Shown here piece after piece: positions 49,471 to 58,564 of a stretch of DNA of 64,000 nt; position 1 is the first letter of the stretch, and each line of letters opens with the position of its first letter. The stretch is taken from NCBI RefSeq assembly GCF_001547755.1, contig NZ_AP013042.1:868001-932000 (forward strand), given 5' to 3'. The position numbers and the translations under genes were made by a program. The notes under the pieces are model-generated. The model ran no database searches. It was not told the origin of the DNA and saw only the letters and a program-made list of their open reading frames with translations. The stretch is from an endosymbiont of Bathymodiolus septemdierum str. Myojin knoll (lineage in GTDB: Bacteria > Pseudomonadota > Gammaproteobacteria > PS1 > Pseudothioglobaceae).

Positions 49471-50490
49471 TTAGTGCAAACTACCAATTGGCGCTAGTGC
49501 GGCACCTATATTTAGTTTCCCATGCCCATAAACATCGTCCACACCTTCTACACCTAAATCATCGGCTGTATTCAAAATTATCGTGGCTGTCTGGGAGCCG
49601 CTAAGATTTGGAAATTTATGGCGAGTTAATGCACCAGCACCAGCAACCCTAGGCGTGGAAAATGAATTGCCGTGTGCACCCCCATCGCTATCAACTGTTA
49701 TGTAGTCAGACGAAGTAACGATAAATTGATTTTTATGAGCTGCTCCAGCTTGATTGGACCACGGTGGAATCTTGTTGTTACTGTCAACCTCGCCAACATA
49801 AATTAAATTATTTGAATTAAAGCCTTTTACCGCCCAGCCGTTGCATTTCTCTACTGTCATAGCGGCGTCATTTGGGCAATTGACAAATCCACCGCGACCT
49901 GTTCTACCTGGACTATCGTCTCGAGTCCCACTCCAATTACTATGTTGTGCTGCCACTGTTATAAGGGCGTCAGAAGCTTTAAAATCTACTATCAGCCCCT
50001 CAACATACTTATTAAGATTCGAGTCAGATAACAACGATGACGGTGAATATCCTGATGAGGTTGTTATTACATTAGAGGACATAGTTTTTAAATTTTTAGC
50101 AGAATCATCCAAAGCCCCAAGATTAAATTCATTTCTTGTTATGCCTGGGGCTGTTACATAGACAATATCACTAACAATCCTGCCATGATCCTCACTACTA
50201 TTAAAAACATCGAGAATACTAACGGTCTTTCCTTTGCCTGTCCAACCATCTTTATGCGCCTGCTCCACGCCAGGAATATTAAGCCTTGTATATAAGTCGG
50301 CTACTGTGTCTTGACTAGCGCTATTCGCTGTCAAGAATTCCTGTAGATAAATCACTCCTTTTTTAGAATCTGCAATCCCCTCGGTTTTGTCAAACCCTGT
50401 TGTATCTATAACCTTTTTTGACCCGCCGCCACAGCCAGTTAACAATACCGACCCTATTATTCCCATTGTGATTAATATCTTCATGCTCAT
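49471..50490 (-). CDS. Lipoprotein subtilisin-like serine protease (S8)
   Basis: The 339-residue product has a lipoprotein signal with lipobox LTGC (Cys20) followed by a Gly/Ser linker. The subtilase triad is readable: Asp in VSILDVFNSS, His in EDHGRIV and Ser in GNSFSTPRVAGAGAL. The end DVYGHGKLNIGAALAPIG is like the join between protease and barrel in autotransporter serine proteases, but no barrel follows. It is 13 bp downstream of a small barrel-like gene. It probably sits at the cell surface or in the periplasm. The substrate is unknown. Confidence 0.85.
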   Translation of the reverse strand: MSMKILITMGIIGSVLLTGCGGGSKKVIDTTGFDKTEGIADSKKGVIYLQEFLTANSASQDTVADLYTRLNIPGVEQAHKDGWTGKGKTVSILDVFNSSEDHGRIVSDIVYVTAPGITRNEFNLGALDDSAKNLKTMSSNVITTSSGYSPSSLLSDSNLNKYVEGLIVDFKASDALITVAAQHSNWSGTRDDSPGRTGRGGFVNCPNDAAMTVEKCNGWAVKGFNSNNLIYVGEVDSNNKIPPWSNQAGAAHKNQFIVTSSDYITVDSDGGAHGNSFSTPRVAGAGALTRHKFPNLSGSQTATIILNTADDLGVEGVDDVYGHGKLNIGAALAPIGSLH

Positions 50491-50503
50491 ACAAATAACC
50501 TAA

Positions 50504-50971
50504 TTAAAATTTATACCTATATTTAAGCTCAACCTTTGTATTTACATTGTTCTTAGGCTGTGTAAATGGCTCTAATGTAGCTAAATTATCACAAAAAAAT
50601 TGCCTGCCCGTTCCGCTATCGTCTGTACACGCAACTTCGGTTGTTTTGCCGCCAAATTTTGTAGATACACCAAAACTTATGTGGCTATTATTACTGGTAA
50701 TCACTAATTGTGTTACCCCTGCTATTAGCGCCTTGCTCCTGTTTCGCTTCTGAGATTTTAACCCACTGTCAAAATACAAATCAACTCTAGTATTTGAATT
50801 AAATATCAAATAACCTCTCAAGTTAAATTGATTATTTTGGACTTTGTAAAATGTTGAAATATCATGAACAACATTATTACTGTCAACAACTGTAGTTAAA
50901 GTTGCATTATTATAACTTCCACTATTTAAGAGTTGGGCGGACACAATACAAGTTTTAATAAAACATATCAT
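50504..50971 (-). CDS. Small exported barrel-like protein upstream of the subtilase
   Basis: The 155-residue product starts with a short hydrophobic signal-like segment (MICFIKTCIVSA) and then alternating beta-type strands, ending in NVNTKVELKYRYKF with the terminal Phe typical of outer membrane barrels. The strands near the end (FGGKTTEVACTDDSG, RQFFCDNLATLEPF) recall the last part of autotransporter barrels. At this size it can form only a partial barrel. The start is weak and a truncated gene is possible. Confidence 0.6.
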   Translation of the reverse strand: MICFIKTCIVSAQLLNSGSYNNATLTTVVDSNNVVHDISTFYKVQNNQFNLRGYLIFNSNTRVDLYFDSGLKSQKRNRSKALIAGVTQLVITSNNSHISFGVSTKFGGKTTEVACTDDSGTGRQFFCDNLATLEPFTQPKNNVNTKVELKYRYKF

Positions 50972-51019
50972 CAAAATACCTTTGCAATTATTACTTCTTA
51001 CATCTAAATAATTATAACC

Positions 51020-51760
51020 TTACTTTAAATAAGGTTTGATGTTTCTAAGGATCCCTCTAAAAATTGCCACTTCTTCTTTTTCAGGCTCTGCTCTACCGAA
51101 AAATCGCCGCAATCGCCGCATTAATAAAGCCTTTGGACGCTTATCTTCAAAGTATTCAATATACTCTAATACTTGAGAAAAGTGTGCGTAGAAACCTTCT
51201 AACTCCTGATAACTGGCCAATACATTTTCACTTTTTTCAAATTCTGTCGTGGTGTTATAGACATAATTTTGATAAGCGAAAACTTGAATGGCAGAGGCGA
51301 CATTAAGTGAAAAGTAATTAGGGTTACCAGGGATGGTCATTAGGATTTGACACAAATCTAACTCTTCATTGGTTAAGCCAAATTTTTCTGTACCGAATAC
51401 AACAGCCACTTCTTGCCCCTTAATGCCGGTGGTTTGTTTAATTTCAGCACAAGCACTAACCACATCCATTTGTCGCCATTTTATATTGCGTTGACGGGCA
51501 CTGGCACCGATGACGAGGTGTGTACCTTGTAAAGCCTCCTCTAGAGAATTACAAACAACAGCTTGAGATAACACATCGTCTGCACCACTTGCTCTGGCAG
51601 TAGCAACGGCGGACGGATAACCTCTTGGATTGACCAAATACAACCGCGATAAATTCATGTTTTTCATTGCGCGGGCTGCCGCGCCAATATTCCCAGGTTC
51701 CGTGGTATTAACCATTACTATTCGTACACTATCAAAGGTATAATTTGTTTCTTTTGTCAT
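51020..51760 (-). CDS. trmJ: tRNA (cytidine/uridine-2'-O-)-methyltransferase TrmJ
   Basis: TrmJ methylates the ribose of tRNA position 32. The 246-residue protein has the SPOUT knot with VNTTEPGNIGAAARAMKNM at the start, VFGTEKFGLTNEE in the middle and MTIPGNPNYFSLNVASAIQV. The ATG at 51760 gives exactly the E. coli length; the frame continues upstream across the divergent suhB start and is rejected there. Only 13 bp separate the two start codons. Confidence 0.94.
   Translation of the reverse strand: MTKETNYTFDSVRIVMVNTTEPGNIGAAARAMKNMNLSRLYLVNPRGYPSAVATARASGADDVLSQAVVCNSLEEALQGTHLVIGASARQRNIKWRQMDVVSACAEIKQTTGIKGQEVAVVFGTEKFGLTNEELDLCQILMTIPGNPNYFSLNVASAIQVFAYQNYVYNTTTEFEKSENVLASYQELEGFYAHFSQVLEYIEYFEDKRPKALLMRRLRRFFGRAEPEKEEVAIFRGILRNIKPYLK
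51739..51744 (+). promoter_or_regulatory. Candidate suhB -10 box inside trmJ
   Basis: A TATAAT on the plus strand lies 29 bp before the suhB ATG, within the first codons of divergent trmJ. With only 13 bp between the two genes, the suhB promoter must overlap trmJ coding sequence. The -35 is poor. Confidence 0.4.
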
Positions 51761-51773
51761 TTTGTCTATTTTT

Positions 51774-52574
51774 ATGCATCCTACGCTTAATATCGCCATC
51801 AAAGCCGCTCGCAAAGCCGGTGACATCATTTTAAGATACCACAATCAAATTGACTTGCTAACGATTGAAAATAAAGCAGCCAATGACTTTGTTTCCGAAG
51901 TGGACAAGGCTGCCGAAGATGCTATTATAGACGAGTTGAAATACGCTTTTCCCGATCATTCGATTTTAGGTGAAGAAAATGGCGAGATTTTAGGCGACGA
52001 CCGCTTTCAGTGGATTATTGACCCATTAGACGGCACCACTAACTATTTACACGGGTTCCCGCAGTATTCGGTTTCAATTGCTTTATATATTGATAATGAA
52101 GCCAGACACGCTGTCGTTTATGACCCATTCAAAGAAGAATTATTTACCGCTTCAAAAGGCGATGGCGCTTATTTGAACGAGCAAAGAATTCGCATGACCA
52201 GTACCCGAGGTTTTGAAAATACACTCATTGGTACTGGTTTCCCGTTCAAAGCACCACAGCATTTAGATGCTTACTTAGATATGTTCAAAGCCATCCATCC
52301 ACAAGTATCTGGCATTCGTCGTGCAGGCTCTGCTGCATTAGATTTGGCTTGGTTAGCAGCGGGCAGAATGGACGGATTTTGGGAAATTGAACTCAATATC
52401 TGGGACATTGCTGCTGGCGCATTAATTGTCAAAGAGGCAGGTGGTTACATTGGCGATTTTTCAGGTAGGGATAAATACCTAGAAACAGGTAATGTTGTCG
52501 CTGGTAATGAGGCAGTATTTAAAGCAATTTTAAAGACCATTCATCCGCACCTTACTGCGGACTTACAACGATAG
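51774..52574 (+). CDS. suhB: Inositol-1-monophosphatase family protein SuhB
   Basis: SuhB is an inositol phosphatase fold protein that also takes part in rRNA antitermination with NusB/NusG in E. coli. The 266-residue product has the metal-binding blocks GEENGE, WIIDPLDGTTNYLHG and WDIAAGALIVKEAGG. Length is as in E. coli (267). The ATG at 51774 is preferred to a TTG 12 bp upstream. Its end overlaps convergent yciK by 12 bp. Confidence 0.95.
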   Translation: MHPTLNIAIKAARKAGDIILRYHNQIDLLTIENKAANDFVSEVDKAAEDAIIDELKYAFPDHSILGEENGEILGDDRFQWIIDPLDGTTNYLHGFPQYSVSIALYIDNEARHAVVYDPFKEELFTASKGDGAYLNEQRIRMTSTRGFENTLIGTGFPFKAPQHLDAYLDMFKAIHPQVSGIRRAGSAALDLAWLAAGRMDGFWEIELNIWDIAAGALIVKEAGGYIGDFSGRDKYLETGNVVAGNEAVFKAILKTIHPHLTADLQR

Positions 52575-53306
52575 TTGCTCGCCATTTATCCCCTCTGCAG
52601 TCTCGCTCATTAGATAAACGATTGCCAAAGATTTGTTCTCTGGCAATGGGTTTTTATCCGCATTTTCCGCAGGATAAGCTGTGCGTCTCATCTCAGTTCT
52701 CATGCGTCCTGGATCTAGCGAATTAACACGAATATTGGTTTTTTCCAACTCTTCTGAGAGGGTTTTGCTTAATCCTTCAATGGCAAATTTACTTACCCCA
52801 TAAGCACCCCAATAAGCTCGGGCATCACGCCCTACTGAGGAAGATAAAAACAACACTCTTGCATCTTTGGATTTATTCAACACGGGGATTAGTGCTTGCG
52901 TAAGCATAAACACGGCATTAACATTGATTTGCATCACCGAATACCAAAGTTTGATATCATATTGTTCAATCGGCATCATTGTGCCGATAATACCCGCATT
53001 GTGAATTAATCCATCCAAATGACCAAAATTTGTCAATAAATCTGCTTGCAATTGCTCATAATGCTCAGGCGTTGCACCCTCTAAATCTAAAGGGTAAAGC
53101 ATCGGCTCTTGATAACCTGCATCCGTCACTTCGTCATATACCGCTTCAAGCGAGGCTAAATCACGCCCCAACATAATGACGGTGGCACCCGCTTTGGCTA
53201 AATCTAGCGTCATTGCTCTACCAAAGCCACGATTGGCACCAGTAACAAGAATAATTTTGTCTGTTAATTCATTACCTATGATTTTATAATTGGTTGGAAT
53301 ATTCAT
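52563..53306 (-). CDS. yciK: YciK-type short-chain dehydrogenase
   Basis: The 247-residue protein has the SDR motifs TGANRGFG (cofactor), HNAGIIG, and catalytic Ser-Tyr-Lys (LSSSVG, YGVSK). The pattern and length follow E. coli YciK, an oxidoreductase of unknown substrate. Its start overlaps the rmuC stop by 4 bp, so it is the last gene of gph-rmuC-yciK. Confidence 0.88.
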   Translation of the reverse strand: MNIPTNYKIIGNELTDKIILVTGANRGFGRAMTLDLAKAGATVIMLGRDLASLEAVYDEVTDAGYQEPMLYPLDLEGATPEHYEQLQADLLTNFGHLDGLIHNAGIIGTMMPIEQYDIKLWYSVMQINVNAVFMLTQALIPVLNKSKDARVLFLSSSVGRDARAYWGAYGVSKFAIEGLSKTLSEELEKTNIRVNSLDPGRMRTEMRRTAYPAENADKNPLPENKSLAIVYLMSETAEGINGEQLSL

Positions 53307-54436
53307 TCTTTAATCTCCTTTTTTGAAGTAACACCTAAGGTTTTTAATTTACCTGCAACACTCAAGATACTGCCCTTGCCGTCTGACAATCTATTTCTCG
53401 CTGTATCATAACTGTCTTTGGCTTTATTTAAGTGTTTTTCCATATCATCCATTGATTTAATAAACCCAGAAACCTTGTCATACATTGCCCCTGCTTGACG
53501 CACAATTTCTTCAGTATTCTTATTTTGCCTTTCTGTGTTCCAAATATGATGCACGGTTTTAAGGCTCATCATTAGCGTTGAAGGTGACACCAGGGCAACA
53601 TTTTTCTTTAAGGCGTCATTAAACAAATTTGGCTTTTTCTCTAACGCCACTAATAGCGATGCTTCAATCGGGAAGAACACAAAAATATAGTCCAAGGTAT
53701 TTACCCCTTCTAAATTTTCATAGGATTTAAGTGAGATATTTTTAATGTGATTATCAATCGATTTAATGTGTGCATTAATCGCATCTGTATCACCTGAAAC
53801 ATAGTTTTGATAATCTTTAAGTGATACCTTGGAATCAATAATAATATCTTTACCATCGGGTAAATGCACAATTACATCGGGTCTTGAATTCTTACCCTCT
53901 TCATCTTTTAAGGTTACCTGTATGTGATATTGCTCATTTTTTTTAAGTCCAGAATCCTTCAAAATTGACTCTAAAATCATTTCACCCCAATCGCCCTGCT
54001 GCTTGTTATCATAAGTCAGTGCATTGGTAAGTTTTTCCGTACCTTCCAATGTGTTTTTATGCGCATCTGCCAATGCCTTTATTTGTTGCTCCAATGCGCT
54101 TCTATCCTTGGCTTGATCAACGGAAAGTCCTTCCATTTTTTTACGGAATTCTTCAATTTGGATTTTAAGTGGATTGAGTAAATCAGCATTTTTTTCACTT
54201 AAATTTTGGCTGTCTTTCTTTAGCACTACCGCAGAAATCTTTTCAAAAGTCCGATCCATTTGTTCTTTTGAACTTTGCATAAAATCAAAGGTTTTGGCTT
54301 GCTCTTCTAATTTTGTTATTAACTGCGCTTTTTCAGTGGACAACTGCATGAACTTATCTTTGAATTTTCCAAAACGAAAAAATACAACACTTGCGCCGAT
54401 TGCAAGCCCTAGCAATATCCCTAATAATATTTCCAT
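53303..54436 (-). CDS. rmuC: DNA recombination protein RmuC
   Basis: RmuC limits inversions at short inverted repeats and has a PD-(D/E)xK nuclease-like core. The 377-residue product has an N-terminal membrane anchor (MEILLGILLGLAIGASVVFF), a long coiled coil (about 30-150) and the core GDWGEMILE, RPDVIVHLPDGKDIIIDSKVSLKDY. The Glu and the D-SK pair of the core are present. It overlaps gph by one base (TAATG). Confidence 0.93.
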   Translation of the reverse strand: MEILLGILLGLAIGASVVFFRFGKFKDKFMQLSTEKAQLITKLEEQAKTFDFMQSSKEQMDRTFEKISAVVLKKDSQNLSEKNADLLNPLKIQIEEFRKKMEGLSVDQAKDRSALEQQIKALADAHKNTLEGTEKLTNALTYDNKQQGDWGEMILESILKDSGLKKNEQYHIQVTLKDEEGKNSRPDVIVHLPDGKDIIIDSKVSLKDYQNYVSGDTDAINAHIKSIDNHIKNISLKSYENLEGVNTLDYIFVFFPIEASLLVALEKKPNLFNDALKKNVALVSPSTLMMSLKTVHHIWNTERQNKNTEEIVRQAGAMYDKVSGFIKSMDDMEKHLNKAKDSYDTARNRLSDGKGSILSVAGKLKTLGVTSKKEIKE

Positions 54437-55071
54437 TAAATCAACTCCTGTATATCCTGCGGATGCTCAACCAAATAATCATAATTCCAATCATCTGTCA
54501 CTTTCCCGTAGCCATAAGCCACTGCCACAGTTTTGATGCCTGCATTTTTACCTGCTAACATATCATTTTTATCATCGCCAATAAACAAACACGATACTGG
54601 GTCAACTGCCAATCTTGCACAAGCATAAAGTAGCGGCGCAGGATGCGGCTTGTTATGCTCTAGTGTATCACCACAAACAATAACATCAGGTTTGATATCC
54701 ATTTTATCTAACAATAAATGGGTTAAATTTTCAGGCTTATTGGTAACAATACCCCAAAGCAAGCCTTTTGCCTTTATAACACCCAATAAATCGTCAATAC
54801 CCTCAAAAGTTTTTGCGTATTTATCGATATTATCGGTGTAAATCTGCAGCAATCTTTGGTGCCTACTGTCAAACTTAGGGTGCAACTCATCGCAGTCAAA
54901 ACCCATACTTACCAAGGTTTTTCCGCCAAATGCCACTAACGGTTTGATATCTGCATAGGGTTTTTCTGGCATACCATTTTCCAACAGTAAAGTATTTAAT
55001 GCGAACGCCAAATCAGGTGCAGTATCAATCAGTGTACCGTCTAAATCAAAAAGAAGCGTGTTAATTGCCAT
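54436..55071 (-). CDS. gph: Phosphoglycolate phosphatase-like HAD hydrolase
   Basis: Gph removes phosphate from 2-phosphoglycolate, made by RuBisCO oxygenation or DNA repair. The 211-residue protein has the HAD motifs LLFDLDGTLIDTAPDL, GIVTNKP, K-P-HPAPLLYA and FIGDDKNDMLAGKNAG. The ATG at 55071 (MAINTLLFDLDG) is preferred to an upstream frame extension. Substrate assignment is by overall family likeness. Confidence 0.88.
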   Translation of the reverse strand: MAINTLLFDLDGTLIDTAPDLAFALNTLLLENGMPEKPYADIKPLVAFGGKTLVSMGFDCDELHPKFDSRHQRLLQIYTDNIDKYAKTFEGIDDLLGVIKAKGLLWGIVTNKPENLTHLLLDKMDIKPDVIVCGDTLEHNKPHPAPLLYACARLAVDPVSCLFIGDDKNDMLAGKNAGIKTVAVAYGYGKVTDDWNYDYLVEHPQDIQELI

Positions 55072-55116
55072 AAAAATCATTAAAATCTTAAGTTCGTAAA
55101 TTATAACCACATACCA

Positions 55117-55827
55117 ATGCTATTTTTAAGATCTCTGCTTTACTTTTTAGGGTCGGCACTTGTTTTAATTGTGTTGGTTGTTATTTCAATACCATTATTC
55201 TTCATGCCAATCAAGGTGCGTTACGGTCTTTTAGTGAATTGGTCTAAGTTTTGCATTTGGTGGTTACGCATTACGCTCAACATTAAACTCAAACTCATTG
55301 GTAAAGAAAACATCCCAACAACGCCCTGTGTAATTATCTCTAACCATCAATCTACCTGGGAAACCATCGCCCTGCAAACCATTTATCCACATCAAACCTG
55401 GGTATTAAAACAAGAATTACTATTAATTCCTGTATTTGGTTGGGGGTTGGCACTTCTCAAACCCGTTATTATCAATCGTGGCGAGAAGTTAAAAGCATTG
55501 AGAAAAGTTATCAAACAAGGTGCTGATCGAGTTTCTAAAGGTATTTTTATCGTGATATTTCCAGAGGGCACTCGTCAACCTTATGGGCAACTTGGTGAAT
55601 ACCAAAAGGGAGGGGTTGCTATTGCTAAAAAAGCCAACTGTGACATTTCACCTGTATGTCACAATGCAGGTATATTATGGGCTAAAGGTAGTTTTATTAA
55701 ACAATCAGGCACGATTACTGTTGTTATCGGTAAGCCGATTTCTGTTGAAGGTAAATCGGCGAGTGTATTGATTAAAGAAATAAAAGACTGGACTGAAAAA
55801 ACCGCTAAGAATATTGCTGAGCATTAA
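55117..55827 (+). CDS. plsC: 1-acyl-sn-glycerol-3-phosphate acyltransferase
   Basis: PlsC makes phosphatidic acid. The 236-residue product has an N-terminal membrane segment, the catalytic NHQSTWE (an HxxxxE variant of HxxxxD, near residue 76), FPEGTR near 150 and the PVCHNAG block. It is divergent from gph and its last 23 bp overlap the end of rnt. Confidence 0.92.
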   Translation: MLFLRSLLYFLGSALVLIVLVVISIPLFFMPIKVRYGLLVNWSKFCIWWLRITLNIKLKLIGKENIPTTPCVIISNHQSTWETIALQTIYPHQTWVLKQELLLIPVFGWGLALLKPVIINRGEKLKALRKVIKQGADRVSKGIFIVIFPEGTRQPYGQLGEYQKGGVAIAKKANCDISPVCHNAGILWAKGSFIKQSGTITVVIGKPISVEGKSASVLIKEIKDWTEKTAKNIAEH

Positions 55828-56395
55828 ATATTTGACAAAAAAGTTCTGCTGTTTTTTGTGTGTCATATAACGCCGAATGTGCACTGGCATCGTCCCATTC
55901 AATATTTGCCACGCGCATCGCTTTTGCCAATACCGTCTCCCCATAATACAAAGCAGAAAGACTAACGGTGTCAATGGTTGAAAATTGATGAAATGGATTT
56001 TTTAATTTTGAGCGATTGCCAGCTGCATATAAAAATCCCAAATCAAAAAAAGCATTATGCCCAACTAGGATAGCACGGGTGCACTCTTCTGTCTTTACTT
56101 CGGTACGAACGGATTGAAAAATTTCACTCAATGCCGATTTTTCGCTCACTGCCATACGCAGAGGATTGTCCACATCAATACCATTGAATTTAAGGGCTGA
56201 TGCCTCTAACACGCTCCCTTTAAAAGGAGTTATATGAAAATGTTTAGGTTTTTTTGGGTAAAAAACACCCTTTTCATTGACGCCAATTGTAATCGCACAA
56301 ATTTCGAGCATTGCATCGGTCTGTGCATTAAAACCTGCAGTTTCAATATCAATAACAACGGGTAAATAACCCCTTATACGGTCTTTAATTTGCAT
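55805..56395 (-). CDS. rnt: Ribonuclease T
   Basis: RNase T trims 3' ends of tRNA and other RNA. The 196-residue protein has the DEDD exonuclease motifs VIDIETAGFNAQTDAMLE, VGHNAFFDLGFL and HSALYDTQKTAEL. The length is slightly below E. coli (215). It starts inside the end of the acetyltransferase gene (11-bp overlap) and its end overlaps plsC. Confidence 0.94.
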   Translation of the reverse strand: MQIKDRIRGYLPVVIDIETAGFNAQTDAMLEICAITIGVNEKGVFYPKKPKHFHITPFKGSVLEASALKFNGIDVDNPLRMAVSEKSALSEIFQSVRTEVKTEECTRAILVGHNAFFDLGFLYAAGNRSKLKNPFHQFSTIDTVSLSALYYGETVLAKAMRVANIEWDDASAHSALYDTQKTAELFCQIFNAQQYS

Positions 56396-56819
56396 TGGTT
56401 ATTCCTTTAAAAAAGATAGACGAATTACGCTGATGGTCAAATAATTTTTGCCTGTTTTTTGGCAATTCACTTATTTCCATTTGCACAAAACCTTGCTTTA
56501 AAAACCAAAGTGCATTGTGCTTCGACAAGGCAAAAATTTTAGAGAAATTATCAACTTTTGCCTTTTGCATTACTTTAACCATTAGTTTATCCGAAATACC
56601 TTGATTTTGCATATTTTTTGACACAGCAAGTGCATAAATTTCCCCCATACCACCCTCTTGGCAATTTTTTAAGCCTGCACAGGCAATCACAATACCAGAT
56701 TGCTCTAATATGACAAAATCCGCGATATTGTCGCTAATTTGTGCGTAAGTACGGGGTAATATCCTACCCTCTGCAACAAAAGGCGCAATCAAATCTAATA
56801 TTTGCTGTGCTGTATCCAA
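56385..56819 (-). CDS. Stand-alone ArgA-type N-acetyltransferase domain
   Basis: The 144-residue GNAT protein resembles the C-terminal third of E. coli N-acetylglutamate synthase ArgA: ILDLIAPFVAEGRILPRTYAQI, IACAGLKNCQEGGMGEIYALAV, KIFALSKHNALWFLKQGFVQM and NRQKLFDHQRNSSIF. The amino-acid kinase domain of ArgA is absent. Short NAGS enzymes of this kind start arginine synthesis in some bacteria. It is coupled to rnt, with no arg gene nearby. Confidence 0.82.
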   Translation of the reverse strand: MDTAQQILDLIAPFVAEGRILPRTYAQISDNIADFVILEQSGIVIACAGLKNCQEGGMGEIYALAVSKNMQNQGISDKLMVKVMQKAKVDNFSKIFALSKHNALWFLKQGFVQMEISELPKNRQKLFDHQRNSSIFFKGITNAN

Positions 56820-56895
56820 TTTGGGTCAAAAAAGGCTTTGAGAAAACCTCTATTTTAGTCTAAAATTTAACACTTTACATTCATACAAATATATT

Positions 56896-58563
56896 ATGTC
56901 CTCAAGTTCAAGGAAATATTCCTCACAAGTCGTTGATGGTTACGAACGCGCACCCAGTCGCGCAATGCTTTACCCTGTTGGTTTCAAAAAGGAGGACTTT
57001 AAAAAGCCGCAAGTCGGTATTGCTTCTACTTGGTCGATGGTTACACCGTGTAACATGCACATCAATAAATTAGCCGATGAAGCGGAAAAAGGCGTCAATA
57101 GTGCGGGTGGTAAAGGGGTTATTTTTAATACCATTACCATTTCAGACGGTATTTCTATGGGCTCAGAAGGTATGAAATATTCCTTGGTTTCTCGTGAAGT
57201 GATTGCAGATTCCATTGAGACGGTTGTTGGTTGTCAAGGTTTTGATGGCGTTGTTGCCATTGGTGGTTGCGACAAAAATATGCCTGGTTGCATTATCGGT
57301 CTTGCTCGGCTTAATCGTCCAGGTATTTTTGTTTACGGTGGCACCATTCAGCCAGGTAAAGGTCATACCGATGTGGTTAGCGTGTTTGAGGCAGTTGGAC
57401 AATTTGCCAACAATACGATTGATGCGATTGAATTGGAGAATATTGAAAAGACGGCCATTCCTGGTCCGGGCTCTTGTGGTGGTATGTACACGGCAAATAC
57501 TATGGCGAGTGCAATTGAAGCATTGGGTATGAGTTTGCCAAATTCTTCAGCGCAAGATGCCATTTCAGATGAAAAAAACAATGACTGTGTGCGTGCAGGT
57601 GAAGCTGTTCTTAATTTATTAGAAAAAGACATTAAGCCGAATGATATTATGACAATGAAAGCATTTGAAAATGCGATTACCGTTATTATTGCCCTTGGTG
57701 GCTCTACCAATGCGGTGCTACACTTAATTGCCATGGCTTACGCCGCTGGGGTTGATTTAAATATAGATGATTTCACTCGTATCGGTAAAAATGTCCCTGT
57801 TATCGCTGACCTTAAACCATCAGGAAAATATATGATGAGTGAGTTGGTTAAAATCGGTGGCACCCTGCCATTGATGAAGATGTTATTAGACGCAGGTTTG
57901 TTACACGGTGACTGTATCACGGTAACAGGTCACACCATGGCTGAAAACTTAAAAAATGTAAAACCTTATGCAGATTCACAAGAAATTATCAGAGCCTTAG
58001 ACAATCCAATCAAAAAGGATTCACACTTACGCATCCTACGAGGTAACCTTGCAGAAGAAGGTGCAGTGGCAAAAATCACGGGCAAAGAAGGCTTAAGTTT
58101 TCAGGGCACCGCCAAATGCTTCGGCCGTGAAGAAGAGGCGTTATCCGCTGTTCTCAACGACGAAATTAAATCAGGCGATGTCATTGTTATCCGCTATGAA
58201 GGTCCCGCTGGTGGCCCAGGTATGCGTGAAATGCTTGCCCCGACTTCCGCCGTGATGGGTAAAGGCTTAGGTGGCGAAGTTGCCTTAATTACCGATGGTC
58301 GCTTCTCAGGTGGCACCCACGGATTTGTGGTGGGTCACATCACTCCAGAAGCCTTTAAAGGTGGTGTGCTAGCAATCGTAGAAGATGGCGATGGAATTCT
58401 CATCGATGCAGAAAACAACAAATTAGAATTATTGGTTGCGCAAAGTGTGATTGATGAACGCTTATCTAAGTGGACACAGCCGAAACCGAACTACACCAAA
58501 GGTGTGCTGGCTAAGTTTGCAAAATTGGCGAAATCAGCCTCTGAAGGTGCTGTAACAGACTAA
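56896..58563 (+). CDS. ilvD: Dihydroxy-acid dehydratase
   Basis: IlvD makes the 2-keto acids for isoleucine and valine using an Fe-S cluster. The 555-residue protein has cluster cysteines in [17 protein letters not shown] and [14 protein letters not shown] and the C-terminal [21 protein letters not shown]. The short form lacks the extra length of E. coli IlvD (616), as in the 2Fe-2S or shorter type group. It ends one base before the convergent hydrolase. Confidence 0.96.
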   Translation: MSSSSRKYSSQVVDGYERAPSRAMLYPVGFKKEDFKKPQVGIASTWSMVTPCNMHINKLADEAEKGVNSAGGKGVIFNTITISDGISMGSEGMKYSLVSREVIADSIETVVGCQGFDGVVAIGGCDKNMPGCIIGLARLNRPGIFVYGGTIQPGKGHTDVVSVFEAVGQFANNTIDAIELENIEKTAIPGPGSCGGMYTANTMASAIEALGMSLPNSSAQDAISDEKNNDCVRAGEAVLNLLEKDIKPNDIMTMKAFENAITVIIALGGSTNAVLHLIAMAYAAGVDLNIDDFTRIGKNVPVIADLKPSGKYMMSELVKIGGTLPLMKMLLDAGLLHGDCITVTGHTMAENLKNVKPYADSQEIIRALDNPIKKDSHLRILRGNLAEEGAVAKITGKEGLSFQGTAKCFGREEEALSAVLNDEIKSGDVIVIRYEGPAGGPGMREMLAPTSAVMGKGLGGEVALITDGRFSGGTHGFVVGHITPEAFKGGVLAIVEDGDGILIDAENNKLELLVAQSVIDERLSKWTQPKPNYTKGVLAKFAKLAKSASEGAVTD

Positions 58564-58564
58564 C

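Noticed and set aside
51761-51844. A longer TrmJ starting at 51844
   Set aside because: It would overlap the suhB start on the other strand and exceed the family length; the ATG at 51760 gives the expected 246 residues.
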